Source of the DNA: an uncultured Acetatifactor sp.
GTDB taxonomy: Bacteria > Bacillota > Clostridia > Lachnospirales > Lachnospiraceae
Length of the DNA: 64,000 nt
Reading direction: 5' to 3'
Assembly: GCA_910584235.1 (NCBI GenBank)
Contig: CAJTZD010000001.1
Coordinates: 1-64,000 of the forward strand
Shown: in pieces, positions 25,359-34,504 of the stretch
How positions within the stretch are numbered: the stretch's first letter is position 1
Layout of the letters: the number at the start of each line of letters is the position of its first letter
Position numbers and translations under genes: made by a program
Notes under the pieces: generated by a model
Databases searched by the model: none
Seen by the model: only the letters and a program-made list of their open reading frames with translations
Told to the model about the DNA's origin: nothing

Positions 25359-26477
25359 ATGACAAACAGAGAACGTGCAATGAACATTCTGCATTTTCGT
25401 CCGGCAGACCGTTTTCCGGCGGTTCATTTCGGCTATTGGGGTGAATTGCTGACAGAATGGGCCGAGCAGGGTAAGATTCCTAAGGAACTTGCGGAGGATA
25501 ATTATGACGGCAGCGAGAAAGATCAGGCGCTGGACCGCCTGATCGGCTGGGATTTCAACTGGTCCAGGACTACCGGCGCCCAAAGCGGTCTGTTTCCGCC
25601 ATTTGAGTATAAGGTTCTGGAGACACTGCCGGACGGCACCCGGCGTGTTCAGAATAATGTGGGATTGATTGAACGCATTAAGCCCGGCATCACATCCATC
25701 CCCTCGGAGGATGATTATACGCTGAAAGACAGGGAGGTCTTTGAGACCTTATACAAGCCCAGGATGCTCTATGCGCCTGAACGCGTGGATGTGGAATACT
25801 ATAGGCATTTCAACGAGACAAGACCTGTTGATCTTCCGGTGGGGCTGTTTCTGGGAAGTGTGCTGGGCGATATCCGAAGTATGGTGTCCGTGATAGGCAT
25901 GAGCTATCTGATTTACGATGAAGATGAGGATCTGTTTGCGGACATTGTGGATACCTATGCGGAAATGCAGTACCAATGCGCCAAAAGGATTCTGGAGACC
26001 GGCGCGAAGTTCGACTTCGCTCATTACTGGGAGGACATCTGCTTCAAAAACGGTCCATTGGTTTCTCCGGCTCTGTTCGACGAACTCTGCGCCAAGCATT
26101 ATAAGAAGCGAAACGAGCTGTGCCGGCAGTACGGAATCGATATTATCTCTCTGGACTGCGACGGTGTCACCGAAAAGCTTTTGCCCACCTGGTTTGAAAA
26201 CGGTGTGAATACCATGTTCCCCATCGAGGTAGGGGTATGGGGCGATCAGTTTGAGGCGGCCCGCAATAAGTTCGGCAAGGGAATGCTGGGCGTAGGGGGC
26301 ATGGACAAGACAGCTTTCCGCAAGGACAAGGCGGCAGTGGACAGAGAAATCAGGCGCATGCAGCGTCTGGCATCGCTGGGAGGCTTTATCCCCTGTCCGG
26401 ACCACAGGCTTATGCCCGGTTCCAAGTTTGAGCTGGTACAGTATTATGCCGAAGAAATCAAGAAGATCAAAGTCTGA
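25359..26477 (+). CDS. UroD-family methyltransferase, third copy
   Basis: A 372-residue UroD-fold protein with the opening MTNRERAMNILHFRPADRFP and the segments FDFAHYWEDICFKNGPLVSP and GIDIISLDCDG. The MtaA-type HxC pair is replaced by SLDCDG, and a later GFIPCPDHRLMPGS may carry alternative ligands. I place the start at 25359, where TGAGG is 6 bases upstream; the ATG at 25347 overlaps the previous stop. It is probably the substrate-specific methyltransferase (MT1 role) that takes a methyl group from the substrate to the corrinoid. The substrate is unknown. Confidence 0.83.
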   Translation: MTNRERAMNILHFRPADRFPAVHFGYWGELLTEWAEQGKIPKELAEDNYDGSEKDQALDRLIGWDFNWSRTTGAQSGLFPPFEYKVLETLPDGTRRVQNNVGLIERIKPGITSIPSEDDYTLKDREVFETLYKPRMLYAPERVDVEYYRHFNETRPVDLPVGLFLGSVLGDIRSMVSVIGMSYLIYDEDEDLFADIVDTYAEMQYQCAKRILETGAKFDFAHYWEDICFKNGPLVSPALFDELCAKHYKKRNELCRQYGIDIISLDCDGVTEKLLPTWFENGVNTMFPIEVGVWGDQFEAARNKFGKGMLGVGGMDKTAFRKDKAAVDREIRRMQRLASLGGFIPCPDHRLMPGSKFELVQYYAEEIKKIKV

Positions 26478-26496
26478 CCCATAAGGAGACAGAGTC

Positions 26497-27066
26497 ATGA
26501 AAAAGATAACTGATACCGATATTTTAGATAATCTGGTTAAGCTGGCTCTGGAACAGGGCGCAGACAACGCTGCGGCGATTCCTGTCTCCAAAGTCGAGAC
26601 AGACGCCGGCTTCCGGAGCCTGTGCCGGCAGAATACCTGTGGAAAATATGGGAAATGCTGGACCTGTCCGCCGGATGCGGGGGATATTGAGACTCTGATG
26701 GAGACCATTCGGACCTTTGACTATGCGGTGGTCTATCAGACCATAGGGATGTTGGAAGACAGTTATGACATAGAGGGAATGGAGGCAGCGGCCGGGAAGC
26801 ATAACGCGCTTATCCGGAAAATCGTGGAAGCCGTAAGCGAGGATTCCTTTGTGCGTATCCTGCATCTGGGTGCCGGAGGCTGTCATATCTGTCCCGTCTG
26901 CGCCAGAGTGGACAATCATCCCTGCCGGTTTCCGCATTGGGCCATTTCATCCCTGGAAGCTTACGGAATCAACGTGTCCAGGCTTGCGGCGGCGTGCGGA
27001 ATGAAGTATATCAACGGGCAGAATACCGTTACCTATTTCGGAGGGATATTCTGTTCCTTAATGTAA
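26497..27066 (+). CDS. DUF2284 metal-binding protein
   Basis: A 189-residue protein of the DUF2284 group, small Cys-rich proteins probably binding iron-sulfur or another metal. Cysteines occur in LCRQNTCGKYGKCWTCPPDA and in CHICPVCARVDNHPC. Homologues are often found next to corrinoid methyltransferases, so a redox or accessory role in keeping the corrinoid active is likely; this is inference from context. An AAGGAGA site precedes the ATG. It is 19 bases from the third UroD-family gene and 21 bases from the activator. Confidence 0.82.
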   Translation: MKKITDTDILDNLVKLALEQGADNAAAIPVSKVETDAGFRSLCRQNTCGKYGKCWTCPPDAGDIETLMETIRTFDYAVVYQTIGMLEDSYDIEGMEAAAGKHNALIRKIVEAVSEDSFVRILHLGAGGCHICPVCARVDNHPCRFPHWAISSLEAYGINVSRLAAACGMKYINGQNTVTYFGGIFCSLM

Positions 27067-27087
27067 ATTTCGGATGAAGAGGTATGT

Positions 27088-28605
27088 ATGGCAGAAGTCA
27101 GGATAAACGGAGTTGCTTATGAGGCGGAGCCGGGGACGATTCTGGGGGATTTGCTGGCCGGGAAAGGGCAGGCAGAAGGCTTTCAGAGGCAGGCGGTGGC
27201 CATGCCCTGCGGAGGACATGGCCGCTGCGGAAAATGCAGAGTCATCGCAACGGGAGCTTTAAGTCCTCTTTCAGAGCAGGAGCGGCGGCTTTTGTCCCCT
27301 GAGGATATGGAACGGGGGATTCGGCTGGCCTGCTGCACCAGTGCGGAGGGGCATTGCAGGGTGGAATTGATTTCCCTGGGAGACGGACAGATCCGCACCG
27401 CGGGGGATATGCCGGATATTGCATTAAAGCCGGCTTTTTCCGCTTACGGATTTGTGCTGGATATCGGCACCACAACGCTGGCGGCCAGACTCTATGATAC
27501 AGGCGGAACTCTCCTGGCCCAAGGCAGCGGGATGAATCCCCAGGCCGGCTGGGGCGCTGATGTGATTTCCCGTATAGAGGCCGATCTGAGAGGCGACGGG
27601 CCCGGGCTTACCCGGGCAATCCGCCAGGCCCTGGAGGCTCTGTTAAAGGAACTGTCCGCAAAGGCAGGGATAGCGCCCGAAGAGATTGACGGATTGGCGG
27701 TGACGGGAAATACCGTAATGCTCCATCTGCTCACGGGTACCTCCACGGAGCCGCTGTCCCATGCGCCCTTTGCGGCGAAACGTCTCTTCGGAGAGACAGT
27801 CACGGCAGATCAGCTTACATTGTCCTGCATAGCTCCCGGCACGCCGGTGTATCTTGCGCCCTGTGCGGCGGCATTTATCGGCGCGGATCTTATCACGGCG
27901 CTTTTGGCGGGAGGCCTCTGGGACAGCGGGGATACCCGGCTTTTGGCGGATATCGGCACCAATGGAGAGATGGCGCTATGGCATGCCGGAGAATTGTATT
28001 GCTGCTCTACCGCAGCGGGGCCGGCCTTTGAGGGAGCCGGAATCTCCATGGGAATGGGCGGACATCCCGGCGCCATTGACCGGGTGACTGTGCGGGACGG
28101 AAAGCTTAGGGCCCATGTCATCGGCGATACGGCGCCGGCAGGCGTCTGCGGCAGCGGCGTAGTGGACGCGGTGGCCTGCCTGTTGGAAACCGGTCAGATG
28201 GACGAGACAGGCTACCTGGAAGAGGAGGTCGCCCCGATCTGCGAACCGGTTACCTTTACGCAAAATGACATAAGAATGGTACAGCTTGCAAAAAGCGCCA
28301 TTCATGCCGGGATCCGGACGCTGCTGCACACAGCGGAACTGCAAAGTGTCCGGGAGCTTCTGATCGCCGGAGGCTTCGGCAGCTATTTGGATGTGGAAAA
28401 TGCCGCGAAAATCGGCCTGTTTCCGGAGGAAATGCTGCCGTGCATCCGGGTCATAGGCAATGCGGCGCTGAGCGGCGCTGCCATGCTTCTGCTGAATACG
28501 GACTACAGAAAAGTCTGCGAAAGCCACGCAAAGTGCGCGAAGATTGTAGAACTTTCCTCCAATCCTTTTTTTGCGGATGAATATATGGAGCGGATGTTGT
28601 TTTAA
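27088..28605 (+). CDS. RACE-type reductive activator of corrinoid proteins (ferredoxin plus ASKHA/DUF4445)
   Basis: A 505-residue protein. The N-terminal plant-type [2Fe-2S] domain (about residues 1-95) has cysteines in MPCGGHGRCGKCRV and LACCTSAEGHC. The C-terminal ATPase of the ASKHA fold (about 115-505) has DIGTTTLAARL, ADIGTNGEMAL and GVCGSGVVDA. Proteins of this type (RamA, RACE and the activator of Acetobacterium O-demethylases) use ATP and electrons to bring oxidised cob(II)amide back to cob(I)amide. This is strong support for the neighbours being a working corrinoid methyl-transfer operon. Confidence 0.9.
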   Translation: MAEVRINGVAYEAEPGTILGDLLAGKGQAEGFQRQAVAMPCGGHGRCGKCRVIATGALSPLSEQERRLLSPEDMERGIRLACCTSAEGHCRVELISLGDGQIRTAGDMPDIALKPAFSAYGFVLDIGTTTLAARLYDTGGTLLAQGSGMNPQAGWGADVISRIEADLRGDGPGLTRAIRQALEALLKELSAKAGIAPEEIDGLAVTGNTVMLHLLTGTSTEPLSHAPFAAKRLFGETVTADQLTLSCIAPGTPVYLAPCAAAFIGADLITALLAGGLWDSGDTRLLADIGTNGEMALWHAGELYCCSTAAGPAFEGAGISMGMGGHPGAIDRVTVRDGKLRAHVIGDTAPAGVCGSGVVDAVACLLETGQMDETGYLEEEVAPICEPVTFTQNDIRMVQLAKSAIHAGIRTLLHTAELQSVRELLIAGGFGSYLDVENAAKIGLFPEEMLPCIRVIGNAALSGAAMLLLNTDYRKVCESHAKCAKIVELSSNPFFADEYMERMLF

Positions 28606-28668
28606 GACAAATCAGCAATCGAAAAACAATAGGAAAAATACTATATAAAGAAGCAGGAGGGTAATGAA

Positions 28669-31600
28669 ATGCTATATCCAAGAAAAGGAGAAACGACACT
28701 GGATCCGGAATTGTTCCGGAATCCGTCCAGCGAGTACCGCGGCACACCGTTCTGGGCCTGGAACTGCAAGGTGACAAAGAAACAGATTGAGGAACAGACG
28801 GAGGCTCTGCGGGAAATGGGAATGGGCGGGGCCCATATCCACAGCCGTACCGGAATGAACATTCCGTTCATGAGCGAGGAATTCCTTGACCTGGTTTCTT
28901 ACGCCCATGACCAGTTTGCCCGGAAAGATATGCTGACCTGGCTGTATGATGAGGACCGCTGGCCATCCGGCTTCGGCGGAGGGCTCGTGACCTGTCACGA
29001 GGAGTACAGACAGCGCTGCCTGGTATTTTCTCCGGAGCCTATCAAAGAGGGGTATCCAAACGAGAGAGGAAAAGCTTCCTCTTCCGCCAGAGCGATCCGC
29101 AGTGATTCCAGGAAATTTTTGATGCGCTATGGCGTGCTGCTGAACGAAAAAGGGAATATGACCGACTATGTGGCGCTCGGACAGGACGGGGAAATTCCTG
29201 AGGGCTATACACCCTGGTACGCTTATCTTGAAGTATTCGGCGACAGCGCATGGTTTAACAATCAGGCCTATGTCAATACCCTGGATCCTAAGGCGATGGC
29301 ATTTTTCCTGGAGACAGTTCATGAGAAATATGCGGGGAAGCTGGGAGATTCCTTTGGGAAGGACATTCCGTCGATTTTCACAGACGAACCCCAATTTGTA
29401 CACAAGGGCCGTCTGGGCAGAGCGGATGACAGGTCGACGCAGTTTATCCCCTACACGGATGATTTTGAAGAGAGCTATCAGGCGGCCTATGGAGAGTCTT
29501 TTTTAGACCGTCTGCCGGAAGTATTCTGGGAGAGGGAGGGAGCGCCTGTCTCTGTAACCAGATATCATTATCATGACCATGTTGCGGAGCGTTTTTCCCA
29601 GGCCTTTGCCGATCAGATCGGAAAATGGTGCGAGAGCCACGGCTTTGCGCTTACGGGCCATATGATGGAAGAACCCTCTCTGTGGAGCCAGACCGCAGCG
29701 CTGGGTGAGGCAATGCGCTCCTACCGCAGCTTCCAGCTGCCCGGAATCGATATACTCTGCGACAACAGGGAACTGACCACTGCCAAACAGGCCCAGAGCG
29801 CGGTGCATCAGTATGCCAGAGAGGGCATGCTCAGCGAGCTGTACGGCGTAACGAACTGGGATTTCGATTTCAGGAACCACAAGCTGGGCGGAGACTGGCA
29901 GGCGGCGTTAGGCGTTACCATCCGGGTCCATCACCTGACCTGGGTGTCCATGGAGGGCGAGGCCAAGCGCGATTATCCCGCCTGCATCGGCTATCAGTCT
30001 CCCTGGTACCGGAAATATAAGCGGATAGAGGATTATTTCTCCAGACTCAACACCGCGCTGGTGAGGGGAAATCCTTTTGTGAAGATCGGCGTGATACACC
30101 CAATCGAATCCTATTGGCTCAAATGGGGGAACGAGGAGACCACAGGGGAGAAGCGGGCGGAAATGGACAGAGATTTTTCCGGTCTGACTGCCTGGCTGCT
30201 CTATGGACTGCTGGATTTCGACTTTATCTGCGAGTCTCTGCTGGAAGAGCAGGCAGATAATGGAAGAAGAGCCCACGGAGAGGGCTTCGGCGTAGGCGCC
30301 ATGAGCTATGATGTGGTAGTCGTCCCCAATTGCCTCACACTCCGGAAAAATACCGTGGAGCGTCTGCGGAAGTTCGCAGAAAAAGGCGGGAAAATTATCT
30401 ATCTGGGAAGTGTTCCCAAATATATAGACGCACTGCCGGCAGCAGAAGATGAACTGGCCCGGCTGGGAGAGCTTCTGCCCTATACAAAGCAGGCTGTCCA
30501 TGAGGCGCTGGAGCCTTACAGAACCGTGAGCGTACGCGGCAGAAACGGAATGAAATCCACCAATCTGCTGAGCCAGCAGCGGCAGGACGGCGAGAATCGC
30601 TGGCTGTTTTTGGCCCATTCCGAAAGGCCCGGCAATCCGGATGATGTGACCAAAGAATATTGGACCGTCCGTGTGCCCGGAGACTGGACTGTGGAATGCT
30701 ATGACGCTATGGAAGGCACCATAGCTTCTGTACAGGCGGAGTATGAAAATGGTGCAACCCAGTGGGAAGTGACTTCCTATGCCCAGGACTCTTTCCTTTA
30801 CTGCCTGAAGCCCGGACGCGGGGAAGCGGCTGCAGATACAGCTTCCGGGGAAGAACATACCTGCTATCCGGCGGCCATACCGGAGCTGGTGGAGTTTACT
30901 CTGGAAGAGCCTAATGTCCTTGTACTGGATATGGCTGAGTACAAGCTGGATCAGGGAGACTGGAAAGCGAAAGAGGAAATCCTGCGTCTGGACAATAACC
31001 TGCGCAGAGAAGCAGGCTACCCTCTGAGAGAGGATGCCTATGCCCAGCCCTGGATCTACGGCGAACGTTCTTACGAACACACAGTAACGCTGCGCTATAC
31101 AATCTCCTCCGAGATCGCTATGGACCGGATTGAGCTTGCGCTGGAAAATGAGCCCATCACGGAGCTGATCTGGAATGGCGAGAAGATAGAACATCAGGTT
31201 ACCGGTTATTATACGGACAGGGAAATCCATACGGTGGTTCTGCCCGGTCTGAAAAAGGGCGAGAACAGATTGGAGGCTTGTCTGCCTTACCATATGAGCG
31301 TGAACCTGGAGGCTATGTTCCTGCTGGGGCAGTTTGGCGTCAATGTAAAGGGAAGCACCGCAGTCATCACAGAGCTTCCCGAAAAGATCGGCTTTGGGGA
31401 TATCTGCTATCAGGGACTTCCTTTCTACGGCGGAAACCTGGTCTACCGGCTTCCCGTGGAACTGCCTGAGGACGGGTCACTTTCCGTACAGGTGCCCCGG
31501 TTCCGCAATCCGCTGGTGGAGGTGGTTCTGGACGGACAGGAGAGCAGGGACCTGTTTAAGAGTCCTTATCGTGTCAGCTTTGGAAAAGTACTAAAAGGCA

Positions 31601-31794
31601 GCCATGTTCTGGAGCTGCGTGCCTTTGGCAACCGCAGGAATACCTTTGGCCAGCTGCATAATTGCAGCGGATTTGTGGGCTGGTGCGGTCCCAATGCATG
31701 GCGTACCACGGATGAGGCCTGGGCTTATGAGTATCAGCTGACGCCTACGGGCATATTGGTCAGTCCCCGTGTAGAGGGTTCCGCAGAACTATAG
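28669..31794 (+). CDS. GH106-like glycoside hydrolase, paralogue 2
   Basis: A 1041-residue paralogue of the enzyme at 18.5-21.6 kb, sharing EYRGTPFWAWNC, IHSRTGMN, WLYDEDRWPSG, IFTDEPQFVH, ALTGHMMEEPSLW and MEGEAKRDYPA. The C-terminal end matches too (NRRNTFGQLH). There is no signal peptide. The two enzymes may cleave two linkages of one substrate, or act on related ones. An AGGAGGG site precedes the ATG, 63 bases after the activator gene, so it is likely part of the same operon. A shared terminator with the converging symporter follows. Confidence 0.83.
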   Translation: MLYPRKGETTLDPELFRNPSSEYRGTPFWAWNCKVTKKQIEEQTEALREMGMGGAHIHSRTGMNIPFMSEEFLDLVSYAHDQFARKDMLTWLYDEDRWPSGFGGGLVTCHEEYRQRCLVFSPEPIKEGYPNERGKASSSARAIRSDSRKFLMRYGVLLNEKGNMTDYVALGQDGEIPEGYTPWYAYLEVFGDSAWFNNQAYVNTLDPKAMAFFLETVHEKYAGKLGDSFGKDIPSIFTDEPQFVHKGRLGRADDRSTQFIPYTDDFEESYQAAYGESFLDRLPEVFWEREGAPVSVTRYHYHDHVAERFSQAFADQIGKWCESHGFALTGHMMEEPSLWSQTAALGEAMRSYRSFQLPGIDILCDNRELTTAKQAQSAVHQYAREGMLSELYGVTNWDFDFRNHKLGGDWQAALGVTIRVHHLTWVSMEGEAKRDYPACIGYQSPWYRKYKRIEDYFSRLNTALVRGNPFVKIGVIHPIESYWLKWGNEETTGEKRAEMDRDFSGLTAWLLYGLLDFDFICESLLEEQADNGRRAHGEGFGVGAMSYDVVVVPNCLTLRKNTVERLRKFAEKGGKIIYLGSVPKYIDALPAAEDELARLGELLPYTKQAVHEALEPYRTVSVRGRNGMKSTNLLSQQRQDGENRWLFLAHSERPGNPDDVTKEYWTVRVPGDWTVECYDAMEGTIASVQAEYENGATQWEVTSYAQDSFLYCLKPGRGEAAADTASGEEHTCYPAAIPELVEFTLEEPNVLVLDMAEYKLDQGDWKAKEEILRLDNNLRREAGYPLREDAYAQPWIYGERSYEHTVTLRYTISSEIAMDRIELALENEPITELIWNGEKIEHQVTGYYTDREIHTVVLPGLKKGENRLEACLPYHMSVNLEAMFLLGQFGVNVKGSTAVITELPEKIGFGDICYQGLPFYGGNLVYRLPVELPEDGSLSVQVPRFRNPLVEVVLDGQESRDLFKSPYRVSFGKVLKGSHVLELRAFGNRRNTFGQLHNCSGFVGWCGPNAWRTTDEAWAYEYQLTPTGILVSPRVEGSAEL

Positions 31795-31867
31795 GGATTT
31801 GCGTGAATAGGGAATTGCAGGAAAAATCGGATATGCCTGAGGATATGTCTGAGGGCAAGAGATAGCT

Positions 31868-31913
31868 AAAAGGCGAACCCTGGCAGGTTTTTGGTGCCAG
31901 GGTTCGCCCTTTG
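31868..31913. terminator. Bidirectional terminator
   Basis: Arms AAAAGGCGAACCCTGGCA / TGCCAGGGTTCGCCCTTT lie between the GH106-like gene and the converging symporter gene, with T- or A-runs on both sides. Confidence 0.8.
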
Positions 31914-31917
31914 TCTT

Positions 31918-33450
31918 TCATTTCCCCAAAGCTGTCTTCTGGGCTACCTCGGTCCTCTTCTCATAGCAGGCAAAGGCATTGTCCACAAGCTTTTTGTCGG
32001 GCTTTGGCGTGAACAGGCTTACCGCCGGTACGATCACCAGTCCTGCCAGCATGGCGATGGCGCCGCAGTTGATGGGAGACTGCATGATTACCGGGAAAGA
32101 AGGCCGGAAGAAGATATTTGCCACCATCAGCACGGAGCTGAAGAGGAAACATACCCAGCAGGCAGCTTTGGTCACTCTTTTAGAGTACAAAGCGTACAGG
32201 AAAGGCGCCAGGAAAGAACCGGCTAACGCCCCCCAGGACACACCCATGAGCTGTGCGATGAAAGTCACGGAGCTCTTGTACTGAATCAACGCCAGAATCG
32301 AGGAGATGGCGATGAACACAACAATCAGGATGCGCATGGAGAGCACCTGTTTCTTGTCGTCCATCTTCTTGAAGCAGACCTCCTTTAAAAAGTCAATGGT
32401 CAGGGTGGAGCTGGAGGCCATGACCAGAGAAGACAGGGTTGACATAGAAGCGGACAGCACCAATATCACCACCAGCGCAATCAGCAGGGGAGACAGGCCG
32501 GAGAGCATTGTGGGAATAATGGAGTCGAAGCCGTTTGCCGCTACGTCTATCTGATCGGAGAACAGTCTGCCGAAGCCGCCCAGGAAATAGCAGCCGCCGG
32601 CCACCACCAGCGCGAACAGGGTGGAGATGATGGTTCCCTTTTTGATAGACTCTTCATTTTTGATGGCATAAAATTTCTGTACCATCTGGGGCAGTCCCCA
32701 GGTGCCCAGGGAGGTGAGGATGACCACGAACAGGAGGTTCAAGGGGTCAGGGCCGAAGAAAGAGGCAAATATGCCCGGGGTAGCAGCCACCGTTTCATCG
32801 GACACCCTGGCCAGACCGTCTAAGGCTGCCATGAAGCCGCCCTTGCTTTTCAGCACAGCCGCAATAATGGTGGAGATGCCGAAGAGCATGATGATACCCT
32901 GGATAAAATCATTGATGGCGGTGGCCATGTATCCACCGGCAATGACGTAGATGGCCGTCAGTACTGCCATCAGCAGGATGCAGACGGAATAATCGATATT
33001 GAACGCCATGCCGAACAGCCTGGAGAGACCGTTGTACAGGGAGGCAGTGTAGGGAATCAGGAAAATAAAGATAATCACGGAGGCGCCCAGCTTCAGGGGA
33101 CGGCTGCCGAAGCGCTCTCCGAAGAACTGGGGCATGGTGGCAGAGTCCAGGTGCTGGGTCATGATGCGGGTTCTGCGCCCCAATATCACCCATGCAAGGA
33201 GGGAGCCGATGATGGCGTTCCCGATACCGGCCCATGTTGCGGCAAGACCGTATTTCCAGCCAAACTGCCCGGCATAGCCCACGAAGACCACTGCCGAGAA
33301 ATAGGAGGTACCATAGGCGAAAGCCGTCAGCCAGGGGCCCACGGAACGGCCGCCCAGGACGAAGCCATTGACGTCCGTGGCATGCTTGCGGCAGTAGAGG
33401 CCGATGGCAATCAATACTGCAAAATAGAGGATCAATAAAATGAGTTTCAT
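31918..33450 (-). CDS. Sodium:solute symporter family transporter
   Basis: A 510-residue, about 13-helix membrane protein of the SSS family (PutP/PanF branch). Typical signs are FVLGGRSVGPWLTAFAYGTSYFSAVVFVGYAG near the N-terminus (the family's Na-site helix 1 and 2), GGYMATAINDFIQGIIM and LSASMSTLSSLVMASSS (Na2 site serines). SSS members import sugars, amino acids or vitamins with sodium. It is convergent to the methyl-transfer operon and may import its substrate. The ribosome site on the minus strand is AAAGGAG. Confidence 0.92.
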   Translation of the reverse strand: MKLILLILYFAVLIAIGLYCRKHATDVNGFVLGGRSVGPWLTAFAYGTSYFSAVVFVGYAGQFGWKYGLAATWAGIGNAIIGSLLAWVILGRRTRIMTQHLDSATMPQFFGERFGSRPLKLGASVIIFIFLIPYTASLYNGLSRLFGMAFNIDYSVCILLMAVLTAIYVIAGGYMATAINDFIQGIIMLFGISTIIAAVLKSKGGFMAALDGLARVSDETVAATPGIFASFFGPDPLNLLFVVILTSLGTWGLPQMVQKFYAIKNEESIKKGTIISTLFALVVAGGCYFLGGFGRLFSDQIDVAANGFDSIIPTMLSGLSPLLIALVVILVLSASMSTLSSLVMASSSTLTIDFLKEVCFKKMDDKKQVLSMRILIVVFIAISSILALIQYKSSVTFIAQLMGVSWGALAGSFLAPFLYALYSKRVTKAACWVCFLFSSVLMVANIFFRPSFPVIMQSPINCGAIAMLAGLVIVPAVSLFTPKPDKKLVDNAFACYEKRTEVAQKTALGK

Positions 33451-33807
33451 GTTCTCTTTTCTCCTTTGGCAATTTAAAGCGCTAAAGCAACTATAGCACA
33501 GTTCTCTATAATATGCAAATATTTTTTGCGAGACATAACAAATTCAAAATTGTGGGGAAACTGAAAATTGTAACAAAAATGTAAAAATTTGAAATAAAAG
33601 TGCAAAATATTGACAGCCTGTTATTAGATGGTAGAATAGAAAGAAGAGCATTTCTTATGGAAAGAAGAGCATTTTTGCAGAAAGTACCACATTTTTAAAA
33701 GAACAGAGATACAAACAGGATACATTTGTAGGTTTTCATATATTATGGAGGAATGGCATTCCATAGGTATTGTTGTCCGAACATTTCGCAAAAGGTGAGG
33801 GGATATT
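33451..33807 (+). other. AT-rich 357-bp intergenic region with a promoter
   Basis: The region separates divergent genes. It holds TTGACA (33610-33615), a 16-base spacer and TAGAAT (33632-33637), a good promoter for the response regulator with a leader of about 165 bases. The leader carries degenerate repeats of AGAGCATTT (33646, 33667) and a GGCATTCC copy (33756). No gene is seen. Confidence 0.5.
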
Positions 33808-34482
33808 ATGCTGAAGATATTAATCGCGGAGGATGAAGAGCCTATCGCTAATCTGATAAAGATGAATCTGCGCAGGGCCGGCTACTCCTGCGTCTGGGCG
33901 CCTGACGGTGAGAAAGCGGCGGATTTGATGGATACGGAGAAGTTCGATCTGGTGCTGCTGGACGTGATGCTGCCGGGCATCAACGGCTATGAGCTGATGG
34001 AATACGCGAGGACGCTGGAACTCCCCGTGATTTTCCTGACCGCACTGGGATCCACGGAGAATAAGGTCAAGGGCCTGAAGATGGGGGCGGACGACTATCT
34101 GACCAAACCCTTTGAAATCGTGGAGCTTCTGGCCAGGGTGGAGGCTGTGCTGCGCAGGTATCACAAGACGGAGACCCTTTTGACCGTATTTGACGTGGTC
34201 ATTGATACCGCTTCCCGCTCCGTGACCCAGAACGGAGAGCCGGTGCCCCTTACCATGAAAGAATTTGAGCTGTTGCTGCTGCTTGCCAGGAACCGCAATA
34301 TCGCCCTGTACAGAGAGACCATCTACGAGAATATCTGGGGCGGCGAGTATATGGGCCAGAGCCGGACAGTGGACCTGCATATCCAGCGGCTGAAGAAGAA
34401 ACTGAACTGGGACAACGAGATTACGGCGGTCTACAAGGTGGGCTACCGGCTGGAGGGAGAAGAAAAAATTACGAAATCATGA
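33808..34482 (+). CDS. OmpR/PhoB-type response regulator
   Basis: A 224-residue regulator. The receiver domain (residues 1-115) has the acidic pair ED at 8-9, phospho-acceptor Asp52 in LLDVMLPG, Thr in FLTAL and Lys in YLTKPF. The C-terminal winged helix (about 125-218) includes LTMKEFELLLLLARN and RTVDLHIQRLKKKL. A GTGAGGGG site precedes the ATG. It lies 22 bases before its partner kinase. The targets probably include the downstream unknown membrane protein and amino acid symporter, judged from context only. Confidence 0.95.
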   Translation: MLKILIAEDEEPIANLIKMNLRRAGYSCVWAPDGEKAADLMDTEKFDLVLLDVMLPGINGYELMEYARTLELPVIFLTALGSTENKVKGLKMGADDYLTKPFEIVELLARVEAVLRRYHKTETLLTVFDVVIDTASRSVTQNGEPVPLTMKEFELLLLLARNRNIALYRETIYENIWGGEYMGQSRTVDLHIQRLKKKLNWDNEITAVYKVGYRLEGEEKITKS

Positions 34483-34504
34483 CGAAACAGAGGATTTATG
34501 ATAC

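Noticed and set aside
29908..31293. Minus-strand 461-residue ORF opposite the second GH106-like gene
   Set aside because: No recognised motifs, antisense to a strongly supported gene, no ribosome site.
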